Shown in pieces: positions 8,718-17,726 of a stretch of DNA of 64,000 nucleotides. This stretch comes from Arthrobacter sp. ISL-30 (GTDB taxonomy: Bacteria > Actinomycetota > Actinomycetes > Actinomycetales > Micrococcaceae): NCBI RefSeq assembly GCF_018613855.1, contig NZ_JAGGPK010000010.1, positions 89,813 to 153,812 of the forward strand, read 5' to 3'. Within the stretch, counting starts at the first letter, position 1, and every line of letters begins with the position of its first letter. A program made the position numbers and the translations under genes. Below the pieces are notes generated by a model, which saw only the letters and a list, made by a program, of their open reading frames with translations, searched no databases and had not been told where the DNA came from.

Positions 8718-9734
8718 GTGGCAGCTGCCCAAAACGCCCGCTCCAGAAGCTCCGCGGCGAGTGTCGCCGGCTGGCGGGACGCTGCACCTGCTCCAGTGGT
8801 CCTGATCACGGGACCAGAGGAATTCCTCGGAATCAGGTCGATGGACAGGATCCGGAGGCAGGTCAGGGACGCTACTCCCGACGTCGAAGTCACTAAGCTC
8901 AATGCCGCCAGCTACGAGGCCGGGGCCTTGGCCATGGCTGTTGCTCCTTCGCTGTTCGGCGAGGGCAAGCTCGTCGAGGTCGAAGGCCTCGAATCCATGA
9001 ATGATGCCTTTCTCGCCGATGCATTGACCTATCTCCGCCAGCCCCAAGAGGATGTGGTGCTGGTCCTGCACCACGCGGGCGGAGTGCGGGGAAAGAAACT
9101 GCTCGACGCCGTCAAGGCGGCGGGCTGGCCGGTGGTGGACTGCCAGCCGCTGAAGAAGGACACCGAAAAGACTGCGTTCGTAGTGGCCGAGTTCAAGGCA
9201 GGGGGCCGCAGGATTGAGCCGGATGCGGTTGCTGCCCTGGTGAACGCCGTCGGTGCAAGCCTGTCCGAGCTTGCGGCTGCCTGCAGCCAGCTGATCGCGG
9301 ACGCAAGCACCACAGTGGATTCCGCCACTGTGGAGAAGTACTACGGGGAAAGGGTGGAAGCCACTGCCTTCAAGGTTGCTGATGCTGCGATGGCAGGTAA
9401 CGCAACCCTCGCCTTGTCCAGCCTCAGGCACGCGCTGGATACCGGCGTCGATCCCGTGCCACTCGTAGCCGCGCTTGCCGCCAAGCTACGCACGGTGGCG
9501 AAGGTTGCCGGGGCCTCGGGGTCCTCGGCCCAGATCGCCAAGCAGCTTGGCATGCAGCCGTGGCTGGTTGAGCAGGCGCAACGGGATGTCAGGCGCTGGA
9601 CGCCGGAAGGGCTGATCGCCTCCATCCGGGCAACCGCGGAGGCCGATGCCCAGGTGAAAGGACTATCCCGCGATCCGGTTTACGCCGTCGAATACGCAGT
9701 GACCGTGATTGCAAACTCCGCCCGCAGGGGCTGA
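8718..9734 (+). CDS. holA: DNA polymerase III, delta subunit
   Basis: 338 residues from the chosen GTG, which has GGGAGG 7 bases upstream; an in-frame start at 8646 would add 24 residues without better support. HolA opens the sliding clamp as part of the clamp loader. The AAA+-like N-terminal domain starts with V-V-L-I-T-G-P-E-E-F-L near residue 27. Typical blocks follow, such as K-L-N-A-A-S-Y and V-V-L-V-L-H-H. The C-terminal helical domain contains A-L-A-A-K-L-R and the usual ending with D-P-V-Y-A-V-E. In related genomes this gene follows comEC directly; here about 3.5 kb separates them. Confidence 0.93.
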   Translation: MAAAQNARSRSSAASVAGWRDAAPAPVVLITGPEEFLGIRSMDRIRRQVRDATPDVEVTKLNAASYEAGALAMAVAPSLFGEGKLVEVEGLESMNDAFLADALTYLRQPQEDVVLVLHHAGGVRGKKLLDAVKAAGWPVVDCQPLKKDTEKTAFVVAEFKAGGRRIEPDAVAALVNAVGASLSELAAACSQLIADASTTVDSATVEKYYGERVEATAFKVADAAMAGNATLALSSLRHALDTGVDPVPLVAALAAKLRTVAKVAGASGSSAQIAKQLGMQPWLVEQAQRDVRRWTPEGLIASIRATAEADAQVKGLSRDPVYAVEYAVTVIANSARRG

Positions 9735-9744
9735 CTTAAAACGC

Positions 9745-9773
9745 ATGTGGCCGGCACTGGGTGCCGGCCACAT
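9745..9773. terminator. Bidirectional hairpin terminator between holA and rpsT
   Basis: A perfect 13-bp stem (ATGTGGCCGGCAC paired with its complement) closes on a 3-base loop. It lies between the convergent 3' ends of holA and rpsT, so it can end transcription from both sides. An A-rich stretch before it acts as a U-tract for the minus direction; there is no long U-tract on the plus side. Confidence 0.85.
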
Positions 9774-9800
9774 TGATCAGTTCAAAGCGAACTGGAAACC

Positions 9801-10061
9801 TTAGAGTGCGTTGACCTTCTTGGAGATCGCCGACTTGCGGTTTGCAGCGTTGTTCTTGTGAACAACGCCCTTGCTTACAGCCTTGTCGAGCTTCCGGCTG
9901 GCAGCAACAAGAGCAGTAGCAGCGGCATCCTTGTCAGAGGACTCAACGGCGGTGGTGACTGCGCGGATGGCGGTCTTCAGCTCGGACTTGACTGCGTTGT
10001 TGCGCAGGCGAGCCTTTTCGTTGGTCAGGATGCGCTTCTTCTGGGACTTGATATTAGCCAC
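9801..10061 (-). CDS. rpsT: 30S ribosomal protein S20
   Basis: 86 residues, full length for the family. S20 binds 16S rRNA early in assembly of the small subunit. The N-terminus ([11 protein letters not shown]) and the Ala/Lys-rich helices with [10 protein letters not shown] near the end are diagnostic. The ATG is preceded by an AAAGAGAG ribosome site. It faces holA across the terminator hairpin. Confidence 0.98.
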   Translation of the reverse strand: MANIKSQKKRILTNEKARLRNNAVKSELKTAIRAVTTAVESSDKDAAATALVAASRKLDKAVSKGVVHKNNAANRKSAISKKVNAL

Positions 10062-10229
10062 GTGTGAACTCTCTTTTTATTGCGGAAATGGTCTAGAGGG
10101 CTTTCAGGTTGGCCATCGACTGAGCGGCGTGGGGATACCTATGGCAGCCAACCATCAGTGGCCGTCGACCTGCACGGACACACAGCTATAAATCGTACCA
10201 GATGCGCGCCTCTGCTTAGGATTTGATGG

Positions 10230-10745
10230 CTAGGACCAGCCGTGTCGCGCCTTGAGGTGCCGGGTGACCACCTGGAAGTGCTCTTTATCCAAAATTGCCC
10301 CCTCCCGGCGCACCCTTGATGGGTCCACCCTGATGATCCTGTCCAGCTTTGCCTCGCTAGGGCGTCGCTGTGGATCCCACGCCCCCGCGCCGATGTCCAC
10401 GTAGTCCTCGTTGCGGCTGTGGCCGTTGTCGTGATCCTTGCTGGTGAGCATCACGCCCAGCAGCCACGACTGGTCATGGCCGACAAGAAGGACGGGCCTG
10501 TCCTTGCCTTGGGTGTGGTCCTCCTCGAAGGGCACCCAAGTCCACACGATTTCGCCCGGGTCCGGATTGCCGTCCAGTTCCGGCGAGTACCTGACGGAGG
10601 TCCTCCCGGCGAAATCGCCGGGATATGTTCCTCCCGGCCCCGTGACACCTGCCCGTGCAGGGACCTTACTCGGCCGAGGCGGGCTCTCCAGGAGGCGCAG
10701 GGAACGGCGAAGCAGTTTGCGGAACGAACTGAAGTCCAATGGCAT
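10230..10745 (-). CDS. PemK/MazF-family protein (putative endoribonuclease toxin)
   Basis: 171 residues. The family cuts mRNA at short sites and is usually paired with an antitoxin. The MazF-like core runs from about residue 60 (G-E-I-V-W-T-W-V-P-F-E-E) through D-R-P-V-L-L-V-G-H and L-L-G-V-M-L-T-S-K-D to the C-terminal I-L-D-K-E-H-F. An N-terminal extension of about 60 basic and Pro/Gly-rich residues is longer than in classical MazF. No antitoxin gene is visible on either side (rpsT and lepA flank it). It may therefore be a domesticated housekeeping member rather than an active toxin; this last point is inference. Confidence 0.82.
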   Translation of the reverse strand: MPLDFSSFRKLLRRSLRLLESPPRPSKVPARAGVTGPGGTYPGDFAGRTSVRYSPELDGNPDPGEIVWTWVPFEEDHTQGKDRPVLLVGHDQSWLLGVMLTSKDHDNGHSRNEDYVDIGAGAWDPQRRPSEAKLDRIIRVDPSRVRREGAILDKEHFQVVTRHLKARHGWS

Positions 10746-10918
10746 GGCTCTACGGTACTGTGCGAATGCGTCGGGATCGGGCAGCGTCGGGATCGGGCAG
10801 CAATGTACAGCCAGGGCTCTGAACGTGGGAGACTATAGGTTCAGATATGCGGCATTTACCGGACGGAGCAACCGATCCGGAGTCCGGCCGCGTGAATGTC
10901 GACAGTAAGGACCACTGC

Positions 10919-12772
10919 GTGTCTCCCATGGCCCGCACCGCCCCGGTGCCTGCCGCAACAGATCCGGCCATCATCCGGAACTTCTGCATTATTGCCCACA
11001 TCGACCACGGTAAGTCGACGCTGGCAGATCGCATGCTGCAGTTCACCGGCGTTGTACAGGCACGTGACATGAAGGCCCAGTACCTGGACCGCATGGACAT
11101 CGAGCGTGAGCGTGGCATCACCATCAAATCCCAGGCCGTGCGCATGCCCTGGGAGGTCGACAACACGGCCTATGCCCTGAACATGATCGACACTCCCGGC
11201 CACGTCGACTTCACCTATGAAGTGTCACGATCCCTGGCGGCCTGCGAGGGAGCTGTCCTGCTTGTGGACGCGGCGCAGGGTATCGAAGCCCAGACCTTGG
11301 CGAACCTGTACCTTGCCATGGAAAACGACCTGACCATCATCCCGGTGCTGAACAAGATCGACCTCCCGGCCGCCCAGCCGGAGAAGTACGCGGAAGAGCT
11401 CGCCAACCTGATCGGCGGCGACCCGGAGGATGTCCTGAAGGTTTCCGGCAAGACCGGCGTCGGAGTAGAAGCCCTGTTGGACCGCATCGTCCGGGACATT
11501 CCAAACCCCGTCGGGGACGCCGACGCCCCGGCGCGGGCCATGATCTTCGACTCCGTCTACGACACCTATCGCGGCGTCGTGACGTATGTCCGTGTGGTGG
11601 ACGGCCACTTGAGCCCGCGCGAGCGGATCCAGATGATGTCTACCAAGGCCAGCCATGAACTCCTCGAAATCGGCGTGAGCTCTCCCGAACCCGTCCCGTC
11701 CAAGGGCCTGGGCGTCGGGGAAGTGGGCTACCTGATCACGGGCGTCAAGGACGTGCGGCAATCCAAGGTCGGCGACACCGTAACCAACCTTGCCAAGCCA
11801 GCCACCAAGTCCCTGGGTGGCTACCAGGATCCCAAGCCCATGGTCTTCTCGGGCTTGTACCCGCTGGACGGCACGGACTACCCGAACCTGCGTGAGGCAC
11901 TGGACAAGCTCAAGCTCAACGATGCCGCCCTGGTCTACGAACCCGAGACCTCCGCAGCCCTTGGCTTTGGCTTCCGCGTAGGCTTCCTCGGCCTGCTGCA
12001 CCTCGAAATCGTGCGTGAACGCCTGGAACGTGAATTCAACCTCGACCTCATTTCCACGGCTCCCAACGTCGTGTACGAAGTCACGCTCGAGGACAAGTCC
12101 GTGGCCACGGTCACTAACCCGTCCGAATTCCCAACAGGCAAGGTCAGCGAGGTCCGGGAACCCATGGTCGCTGCGACCATCCTGGCTCCCAACGAGTTCG
12201 TCGGCGCCATCATGGAACTCTGCCAGGGCAGGCGCGGACAAATGCGGGGGATGGACTACCTGTCTGAGGACCGCGTGGAAATGCGTTACTGGATCCCGCT
12301 GGCCGAGATCGTGTTCGACTTCTTCGACCAGCTGAAGTCAAAGACCCGCGGTTACGCGTCACTGGACTGGAAGGCCGACGGCGATCAGGTCGCCGATCTG
12401 GTGAAAGTCGACATCCTGCTGCAGGGCGAACAGGTGGATGCGTTCAGCGCCATCACCCACCGCGACAAGGCCTATTCGTACGGCGTCATGATGACCTCCA
12501 AGCTGCGGGAACTCATTCCGAGGCAGCAGTTCGAAGTCCCCATCCAGGCCGCGATCGGCTCACGCATCATTGCCCGCGAAAACATCCGCGCCATCCGCAA
12601 GGACGTCCTTGCCAAGTGCTACGGCGGTGACATCACCCGTAAGCGCAAACTGCTCGAGAAGCAGAAGGAAGGCAAGAAGCGCATGAAGATGGTGGGCCGG
12701 GTGGAAGTGCCCCAGGAAGCCTTCATCGCAGCGCTCACCACGGACGAATCCAAGGACAAGGCCAAGAAATAG
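10919..12772 (+). CDS. lepA: Elongation factor 4 (translational GTPase LepA)
   Basis: 617 residues from the GTG at 10919, chosen because an AAGGA ribosome site precedes it; 24 extra residues upstream look non-coding. LepA acts on the ribosome in back-translocation or initiation-stage quality control. The G1 box A-H-I-D-H-G-K-S-T is at residues 26-34, followed by the effector region (R-G-I-T-I-K), G3 D-T-P-G-H and G4 N-K-I-D. EF-G-like domains and the LepA-specific C-terminal domain with a Lys-rich end follow. It is followed after 36 bases by hemW on the same strand. Confidence 0.98.
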   Translation: MSPMARTAPVPAATDPAIIRNFCIIAHIDHGKSTLADRMLQFTGVVQARDMKAQYLDRMDIERERGITIKSQAVRMPWEVDNTAYALNMIDTPGHVDFTYEVSRSLAACEGAVLLVDAAQGIEAQTLANLYLAMENDLTIIPVLNKIDLPAAQPEKYAEELANLIGGDPEDVLKVSGKTGVGVEALLDRIVRDIPNPVGDADAPARAMIFDSVYDTYRGVVTYVRVVDGHLSPRERIQMMSTKASHELLEIGVSSPEPVPSKGLGVGEVGYLITGVKDVRQSKVGDTVTNLAKPATKSLGGYQDPKPMVFSGLYPLDGTDYPNLREALDKLKLNDAALVYEPETSAALGFGFRVGFLGLLHLEIVRERLEREFNLDLISTAPNVVYEVTLEDKSVATVTNPSEFPTGKVSEVREPMVAATILAPNEFVGAIMELCQGRRGQMRGMDYLSEDRVEMRYWIPLAEIVFDFFDQLKSKTRGYASLDWKADGDQVADLVKVDILLQGEQVDAFSAITHRDKAYSYGVMMTSKLRELIPRQQFEVPIQAAIGSRIIARENIRAIRKDVLAKCYGGDITRKRKLLEKQKEGKKRMKMVGRVEVPQEAFIAALTTDESKDKAKK

Positions 12773-12808
12773 TGAACCGCTATGCGGGACGGGCCACAGG
12801 CGACGAAC

Positions 12809-14038
12809 ATGCCTAGCGCCCTTCCCCTCGGTGACCCGGCACCTGCGGACGGATTGCTGCCTCCGCAGGTGCTCGACGACGTCGCGGCACGCAACTTCGG
12901 CCTGTACGTCCACATTCCCTTCTGCGCTGTGCGCTGCGGCTATTGCGATTTCAACACGTATACGGCAACGGAGCTCGGTGGTGGCGCCTCCCAGGACGCC
13001 TACGCGGCCACGGCCATCTCGGAGGTGAAGTTCGCCGGTCGCGCTCTTGAGGCTTCAGGCGTCCACGCACGCCCGCTCAGTACGGTCTTCTTCGGCGGCG
13101 GAACGCCCACCCTCCTGCCCGCGGAGGATCTCGCCGCTATCCTGCGGGCCGCCGTTGGGCAATGGGGCATCGAGGCAGGCGCCGAAGTGACTACCGAGGC
13201 CAACCCCGACTCCGTGACCCCGGAATCCCTGCAGCTGCTGGCCGACGCCGGATTCACCAGGGTTTCTTTCGGGATGCAGTCGGCCGTACCTCATGTCTTG
13301 AAGGTGCTGGACCGGACGCACTTGCCCGAAAGGGTACCCCAGGTGGTGCAATGGGCGCGCGACGCCGGCCTGAACGTGAGCCTGGACCTCATCTACGGAA
13401 CTCCCGGCGAATCCCTTGACGACTGGCGTGTGTCCCTCGAAACTGCCCTGTCCTACGATCCGGATCACATCAGTGCCTATGCATTGATCGTTGAGGACGG
13501 CACCAAGCTTGCAGCCCAGATCCGCCGCGGGGAGGTGCCCGGTATCGACGACGACGACCATGCCGCCAAGTACGAGCTCGCCGACGAGCTGATCACCAAT
13601 GCTGGCCTTGGCTGGTATGAGGTCAGCAACTGGTCGCGCACTTCGGAACAGGCGTGCAGGCACAACCTTGCCTACTGGCGCGGCGATGACTGGTGGGGTA
13701 TCGGGCCGGGTGCCCATTCGCATTTCGGTGGAGTCCGCTGGTGGAACGTTAAGCATCCCACTGCCTATGCTTCACGGCTTGCCGCCGGGGCGTCACCGGC
13801 TGCCGGGCGGGAAACGCTGGACCCCGCCACCCGCGAAGTGGAGCGAATCATGCTTGAGGCACGGCTTGGCACTGGGCTCCAATTGGATGCCCTCGACGTC
13901 GCCGGCCGGCACGCCATCGCCGGGCTGATCGCGGACGGACTCGTGGAGCCGGTGCAGGCCTTCCATGGCCGACTGGTCCTCACGTTGAAGGGCCGGCTTC
14001 TTGCCGACGCCGTGGTCCGGAGAATCCTTCCGGATTGA
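12809..14038 (+). CDS. hemW: Heme chaperone HemW (radical SAM, coproporphyrinogen oxidase-like)
   Basis: 409 residues from the ATG at 12809; an ATG at 12782 in the same frame is an alternative start. HemW is a radical-SAM protein that binds heme and delivers it to target proteins such as respiratory enzymes. The [4Fe-4S] motif C-x3-C-x2-C is at residues 39, 43 and 46 (F-C-A-V-R-C-G-Y-C-D). F-F-G-G-G-T-P-T-L-L and F-G-M-Q-S follow, both typical of the family. A HemW C-terminal domain ends with K-G-R-L-L-A-D. It probably forms an operon with lepA. A heme role fits the respiratory genes found elsewhere in the window. Confidence 0.95.
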   Translation: MPSALPLGDPAPADGLLPPQVLDDVAARNFGLYVHIPFCAVRCGYCDFNTYTATELGGGASQDAYAATAISEVKFAGRALEASGVHARPLSTVFFGGGTPTLLPAEDLAAILRAAVGQWGIEAGAEVTTEANPDSVTPESLQLLADAGFTRVSFGMQSAVPHVLKVLDRTHLPERVPQVVQWARDAGLNVSLDLIYGTPGESLDDWRVSLETALSYDPDHISAYALIVEDGTKLAAQIRRGEVPGIDDDDHAAKYELADELITNAGLGWYEVSNWSRTSEQACRHNLAYWRGDDWWGIGPGAHSHFGGVRWWNVKHPTAYASRLAAGASPAAGRETLDPATREVERIMLEARLGTGLQLDALDVAGRHAIAGLIADGLVEPVQAFHGRLVLTLKGRLLADAVVRRILPD

Positions 14039-14039
14039 G

Positions 14040-14453
14040 CTATTTGATCCAGCGCAGGTTGTAGCGGTAGCGGTGGGGCTGGCCGTGGTTGACATGGATC
14101 CCGGCGGAGACGGCGAAGCACGTCAGGGCAATCCAGATGGCCGTGGCGATGACGGCGAAGAGGTTACCCACTACGGGGACAATCACAAGGATGTTGGCGA
14201 TTACGGCCGCGATGGTGGGCGGCAGCGTGAAGTTCAAAGCTTCCTTTGACTCCTGGGCTGTGAACGGTCCGCGCTCCCGGAAGATCAGGTAGATCAGGAG
14301 GGACGGCACACAGCCCAGGATCCCGCCAAAGTGGGCCAGCGTCGCCCACTGCCGATCCTCGCTGGCGGTCAATGGCAGGGCGTTGGCAGGTACGCCATGG
14401 TACTGCGGCTGGCCGGCTGCGTTGTCCCGTTCTTCACGAGCATCTTCTGCCAC
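14040..14453 (-). CDS. DUF4870-type membrane protein
   Basis: 137 residues from a GTG at 14453 with AAGGA about 8 bases upstream; the open frame upstream runs into the neighbouring gene and is not supported. The protein has a hydrophilic N-terminus of about 30 residues, then helices around residues 37-55 (G-G-I-L-G-C-V-P-S-L-L-I-Y-L), 75-100 and 100-125. It ends in a short basic tail (Y-R-Y-N-L-R-W-I-K). The pattern W-A-T-L-A-H-F-G-G and S-K-E-A-L-N-F is typical of DUF4870/Tic20-like proteins of unknown function. It lies 76 bases downstream of the DUF3097 gene on the same strand. Confidence 0.85.
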   Translation of the reverse strand: MAEDAREERDNAAGQPQYHGVPANALPLTASEDRQWATLAHFGGILGCVPSLLIYLIFRERGPFTAQESKEALNFTLPPTIAAVIANILVIVPVVGNLFAVIATAIWIALTCFAVSAGIHVNHGQPHRYRYNLRWIK

Positions 14454-14529
14454 GGTTCTTGTCCTTACGATTATCCTGATGGTGCGGTGGTGCGGTTCCA
14501 AGAATACTGGGTCCGCGATTAACAACCTG

Positions 14530-15393
14530 TCACGCAGGGTCAGGCGCCGTGAGGAAGTCGATGACCTCCTCCACCCGTCCGAGGAGCGAGGCCTCCAGGT
14601 CCGCATAGCTGCGGACGGCGCCCAGGAGCTTCTGCCAGCCGAGGCCGATGTCCTCAGGGGTGGAATGCGGCCAGCCGAATGCCTTCAGGATGCCGGTTTT
14701 CCAATCCCCGCCATGCGGTACCTCCGGCCAGCGTTCGATGCCAAGCACCTTTGGCCGGATGGCCTGCCACACATCCACATAGGGATGGCCGACAATCAGC
14801 ACGTTTCGCGCGGCCCCCGGCAGCTTCATCGCATCCTCGGCGATACGGAATTCCTTCGAGCCGGGAACCAGGTGGTCAACGAGGATTCCGAGGCGCCTGG
14901 CCGGGCCGGGGGAGAAGGCGGCAATGGCCGCTTTGAGGTCGTCAATACCGTGGAGGGGTTCGACGACGATTCCTTCAACTCGGAGGTCGTCGCCCCAGAC
15001 CTTCTCAACCAGTTCGGCGTCGTGCTTTCCCTCGACCCAGATCCGGGAAGCCTTGGCAGTCTGGGCCCGCTGGCTGGCCACCCGAACGGAACCGGAAGCC
15101 GTCCTGTCCTGCTTCGGGCTTCCGGCAGCGGAGCGCGGCGCCGGCGCTATGAGCCGGATCGGCCGGCCGTCCAGCAGGAATCCGAAGCCGAGCGGGAAGG
15201 AGCGGGACTTTCCGCGCCTGTCCTCGAGCGCCACGATATGCATGCCGCCGGACTTCTCGAACCGTGTCACGGCCCCGACCCAGCCTGACTGGACATCCTC
15301 CAGGACCATCCCACGTTCAACCGCAACCTCGGGGAGTGGCTGCTGCCGGGCGGGGGAGGAGATGTCCTGCGGACCCCAGTTCTCGAAGGACAA
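14530..15393 (-). CDS. DUF3097 family protein
   Basis: 287 residues. This family is restricted mainly to Actinobacteria and its function is unknown. The N-terminal third is a small beta-rich domain (V-E-R-G-M-V-L-E-D, G-W-V-G-A-V). After a Ser/Arg linker comes a Toprim-like segment (I-W-V-E-G-K-H-D-A-E-L-V-E-K-V-W-G-D-D), suggesting nucleic-acid chemistry, with a later acidic motif G-I-L-V-D-H. The start codon is TTG with GGTGGAAA upstream. It is divergent from hrcA across the CIRCE-containing intergenic region. Confidence 0.9.
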   Translation of the reverse strand: MSFENWGPQDISSPARQQPLPEVAVERGMVLEDVQSGWVGAVTRFEKSGGMHIVALEDRRGKSRSFPLGFGFLLDGRPIRLIAPAPRSAAGSPKQDRTASGSVRVASQRAQTAKASRIWVEGKHDAELVEKVWGDDLRVEGIVVEPLHGIDDLKAAIAAFSPGPARRLGILVDHLVPGSKEFRIAEDAMKLPGAARNVLIVGHPYVDVWQAIRPKVLGIERWPEVPHGGDWKTGILKAFGWPHSTPEDIGLGWQKLLGAVRSYADLEASLLGRVEEVIDFLTAPDPA

Positions 15394-15467
15394 GATATTT
15401 CCACCACTTTTGCTCGAAGGATCAGGACCGGCGGGAGCCGGGTTTCAATGCTAGCAACGGCGTGGCC

Positions 15468-15507
15468 CATAATAGACTTATTAGCACTTAGGCATGTTGA
15501 GTGCTAA
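15468..15507 (+). promoter_or_regulatory. CIRCE operator and -10 region of hrcA
   Basis: The inverted repeat TTAGCACTT - 9 bases - GAGTGCTAA at 15481-15507 differs from the CIRCE consensus (TTAGCACTC-N9-GAGTGCTAA) at one base. CIRCE is the binding site of HrcA. A CATAAT -10-like box lies immediately before it (about 15468-15473), so HrcA bound here would cover the transcription start. The hrcA start codon is 25 bases downstream, indicating autoregulation of hrcA-dnaJ. Confidence 0.93.
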
Positions 15508-15531
15508 GGATTGGCGGATCGGAGGTGGACA

Positions 15532-16545
15532 GTGAGCGAGCAGCGCAAGCTCGAGGTATTGCGGGCAATCGTGGAGGACTATGTCCACTCCCGCGAACCC
15601 GTGGGCTCCAAGGCGCTCGTGGAACGTCACCATCTGGGCGTGTCCAGTGCGACTATCCGTAACGATATGGCAGCACTGGAAGAGGAAGGGTTGATTGCGG
15701 CGCCCCATACCAGCGCGGGCCGCATCCCCACGGATAAGGGGTACCGGCTCTTTGTGGATCGCATCTCCGCAGTGAAGCCGCTGTCCGCCCCGGAAAAGCG
15801 GGCCATCCACTCGTTGCTCGAAGGAGCCGGCGACCTCGACGACATCCTTGAGCGGACAGTCAGGCTGCTGTCCCAGCTGACCAACCAGGTGGCGGTTGTG
15901 CAGTACCCGCACCTGAATCGCGCCCTGGTCCGCCACATCGAATTCGTCCTGCTCGCGCCCCGGCGGGTTCTCGTTGTCCTGATTGCGGACACCGGACGCG
16001 TGGAGCAGAAAGTCATCGACGTCGGAAGTGACGTCAGCGACGACACCCTGAAATCGCTCCGTACCCGCTTCCTCGGAGGAGCAGCCGGCTCGCAGCTCAA
16101 CCTGCTGCCCCAGGTCCTGCCGTCGATCGTGGCCCTCTGTCCGCCAGCTGTTCGCGGCATCGCCAAGGCTCTGGCCCACGGGCTCGAGCTGCTGGCGGCC
16201 AACAGCAGGGACGAACGCATGGTCATGGCGGGAACAGCCAACCTGGCCCGCTCGAATGTCGATTTCCCGCTGAGCATAGGTCCGGTGCTGGAAGCCCTTG
16301 AAGAGCAGGTGGTCATGCTGCGACTCCTGACCGAAATGGCGGAGGATTCACGGGGGGTTGCAGTCAGCATTGGCCGGGAAAACCCCTACGACGGACTGTC
16401 CGAGGCCTCCGTGGTAGCCACCGGCTACGGGCCGGGCGCCAGCGCCAAGATCGGCATCCTCGGGCCCACCCGCATGGACTATCCCACTACCATGGCGGCC
16501 GTTCGCGCCGTCGCACGCTACTTGTCACGCATTCTGGCCGGCTGA
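15532..16545 (+). CDS. hrcA: Heat-inducible transcription repressor HrcA
   Basis: 337 residues from the GTG at 15532, which has a GGAGGT ribosome site 5 bases upstream; a TTG at 15511 in frame is less likely because it would precede that site. HrcA represses class I heat-shock genes by binding CIRCE. The winged-helix domain is at the N-terminus (E-P-V-G-S-K-A-L-V, S-S-A-T-I-R-N-D-M). A GAF-like dimerisation domain follows, and the C-terminal block Y-P-T-T-M-A-A-V-R-A-V-A is typical. It is followed by dnaJ on the same strand after 51 bases. Confidence 0.97.
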   Translation: MSEQRKLEVLRAIVEDYVHSREPVGSKALVERHHLGVSSATIRNDMAALEEEGLIAAPHTSAGRIPTDKGYRLFVDRISAVKPLSAPEKRAIHSLLEGAGDLDDILERTVRLLSQLTNQVAVVQYPHLNRALVRHIEFVLLAPRRVLVVLIADTGRVEQKVIDVGSDVSDDTLKSLRTRFLGGAAGSQLNLLPQVLPSIVALCPPAVRGIAKALAHGLELLAANSRDERMVMAGTANLARSNVDFPLSIGPVLEALEEQVVMLRLLTEMAEDSRGVAVSIGRENPYDGLSEASVVATGYGPGASAKIGILGPTRMDYPTTMAAVRAVARYLSRILAG

Positions 16546-16596
16546 GCTGCCCAGCAGCCCGGCCCACGGCAGTAACAACAGGAAGAGATACGCATT

Positions 16597-17724
16597 TTGA
16601 GCAGCCACTATGACGTTTTGGGAGTCTCCCCGGAAGCCACCGGCGAGGAGATCAAGAAGGCGTACCGAAAGCTAGCGCGCTCCCTGCACCCGGACGTCAA
16701 CGACGGAGACGATGCCGCGGAACGCTTCAAAGCGGTCACCCACGCCTATGAGGTCCTGTCGGATCCGCAAAAACGCCGGGTCTATGACACCACAGGCAAC
16801 GAGAACGGCACCGACAACGGGTTCGGCGGCGGATACGCAGGGCAGGGGTTCGCCTTCCAAGACATCTTCGACACCTTCTTTGGCGGCGGTGGCGGATCGG
16901 CAGGACCCGCCTCCAGGACCCGCCGCGGCCAGGACGCACTGATCAGCGTCCGCATCGACCTTCGGGATGCCGTTTTCGGCGCCAACAAGAAGCTCGAGGT
17001 CGACACCGGCGTCGTATGCCCCACCTGCAACGGCTCCTGCTGCCGCGAGGGCACCCACCCGGTGCGCTGCGATATTTGTGGCGGCAGCGGCCAGGTACAG
17101 CGGGCCGTTCGTTCCATCCTGGGCCAGGTCATGACGGCTGCACCGTGCGGCTCCTGCGAAGGATTCGGCACTATCATCAAGGATCCTTGCAACGAGTGCA
17201 ACGGCCAGGGGCGCATCCGGAGCCGTCGGTCGTTGACCATCAAGGTCCCCGCCGGCGTCGCAACCGGTACCCGCATCCAGCTGTCGGGCCAGGGCGAAGC
17301 AGGCCCGGCCGGCGGACCCACGGGCGACCTTTACGTCGAGATCCGCGTCAACAACGATCCCACATACATTCGCGACGGCGATGACTTGCACGCCACGCTC
17401 AGCGTACCTATGACTGCGGCCGCCCTGGGCACCGAACTGACCCTGGAGACCTTTGACGGTATCCAGGAAATCGACGTCAAGGCGGGCACGCAGTCTGGAG
17501 AGGTGATCACGCTTAGGGGACTGGGCGTTACCCACCTGCGCGGCTACGGGCGCGGCGACCTCAAAGTGCACCTCCATGTCGAGACTCCCGGCAAGCTGGA
17601 CCCGGCCCAGGAAGACCTCCTGAGGCAGCTGGCGAAGCTGCGCGGCGAGCAGTTCACGGAAGGAAAGCTGGTTGCCAGCGGCGGCATGTTCGCCAAGCTC
17701 CGGGACAAGCTCGGTAACCTGTAG
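16597..17724 (+). CDS. dnaJ: Chaperone DnaJ (HrcA-linked DnaJ2 type)
   Basis: 375 residues, TTG start with GGAAGAG upstream. It is a co-chaperone that stimulates DnaK ATPase and delivers clients. The J domain is at residues 1-70 with H-P-D at 31-33. A Gly-rich region with F-G-G-G motifs follows. The zinc-binding region has four C-x2-C pairs: C-P-T-C, C-D-I-C, C-G-S-C and C-N-E-C. The first repeat reads C-x-x-C-N-G-S-C instead of the usual C-x-x-C-x-G-x-G, adding extra cysteines. C-terminal substrate-binding domains follow. It is cotranscribed with hrcA and so under CIRCE control; rsmE starts 3 bases after its stop. Confidence 0.97.
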   Translation: MSSHYDVLGVSPEATGEEIKKAYRKLARSLHPDVNDGDDAAERFKAVTHAYEVLSDPQKRRVYDTTGNENGTDNGFGGGYAGQGFAFQDIFDTFFGGGGGSAGPASRTRRGQDALISVRIDLRDAVFGANKKLEVDTGVVCPTCNGSCCREGTHPVRCDICGGSGQVQRAVRSILGQVMTAAPCGSCEGFGTIIKDPCNECNGQGRIRSRRSLTIKVPAGVATGTRIQLSGQGEAGPAGGPTGDLYVEIRVNNDPTYIRDGDDLHATLSVPMTAAALGTELTLETFDGIQEIDVKAGTQSGEVITLRGLGVTHLRGYGRGDLKVHLHVETPGKLDPAQEDLLRQLAKLRGEQFTEGKLVASGGMFAKLRDKLGNL

Positions 17725-17726
17725 CG

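Noticed and set aside
11225..12241. 338-codon minus-strand frame inside lepA
   Set aside because: Antisense of a conserved GTPase gene; the composition is typical of GC-driven shadow frames.
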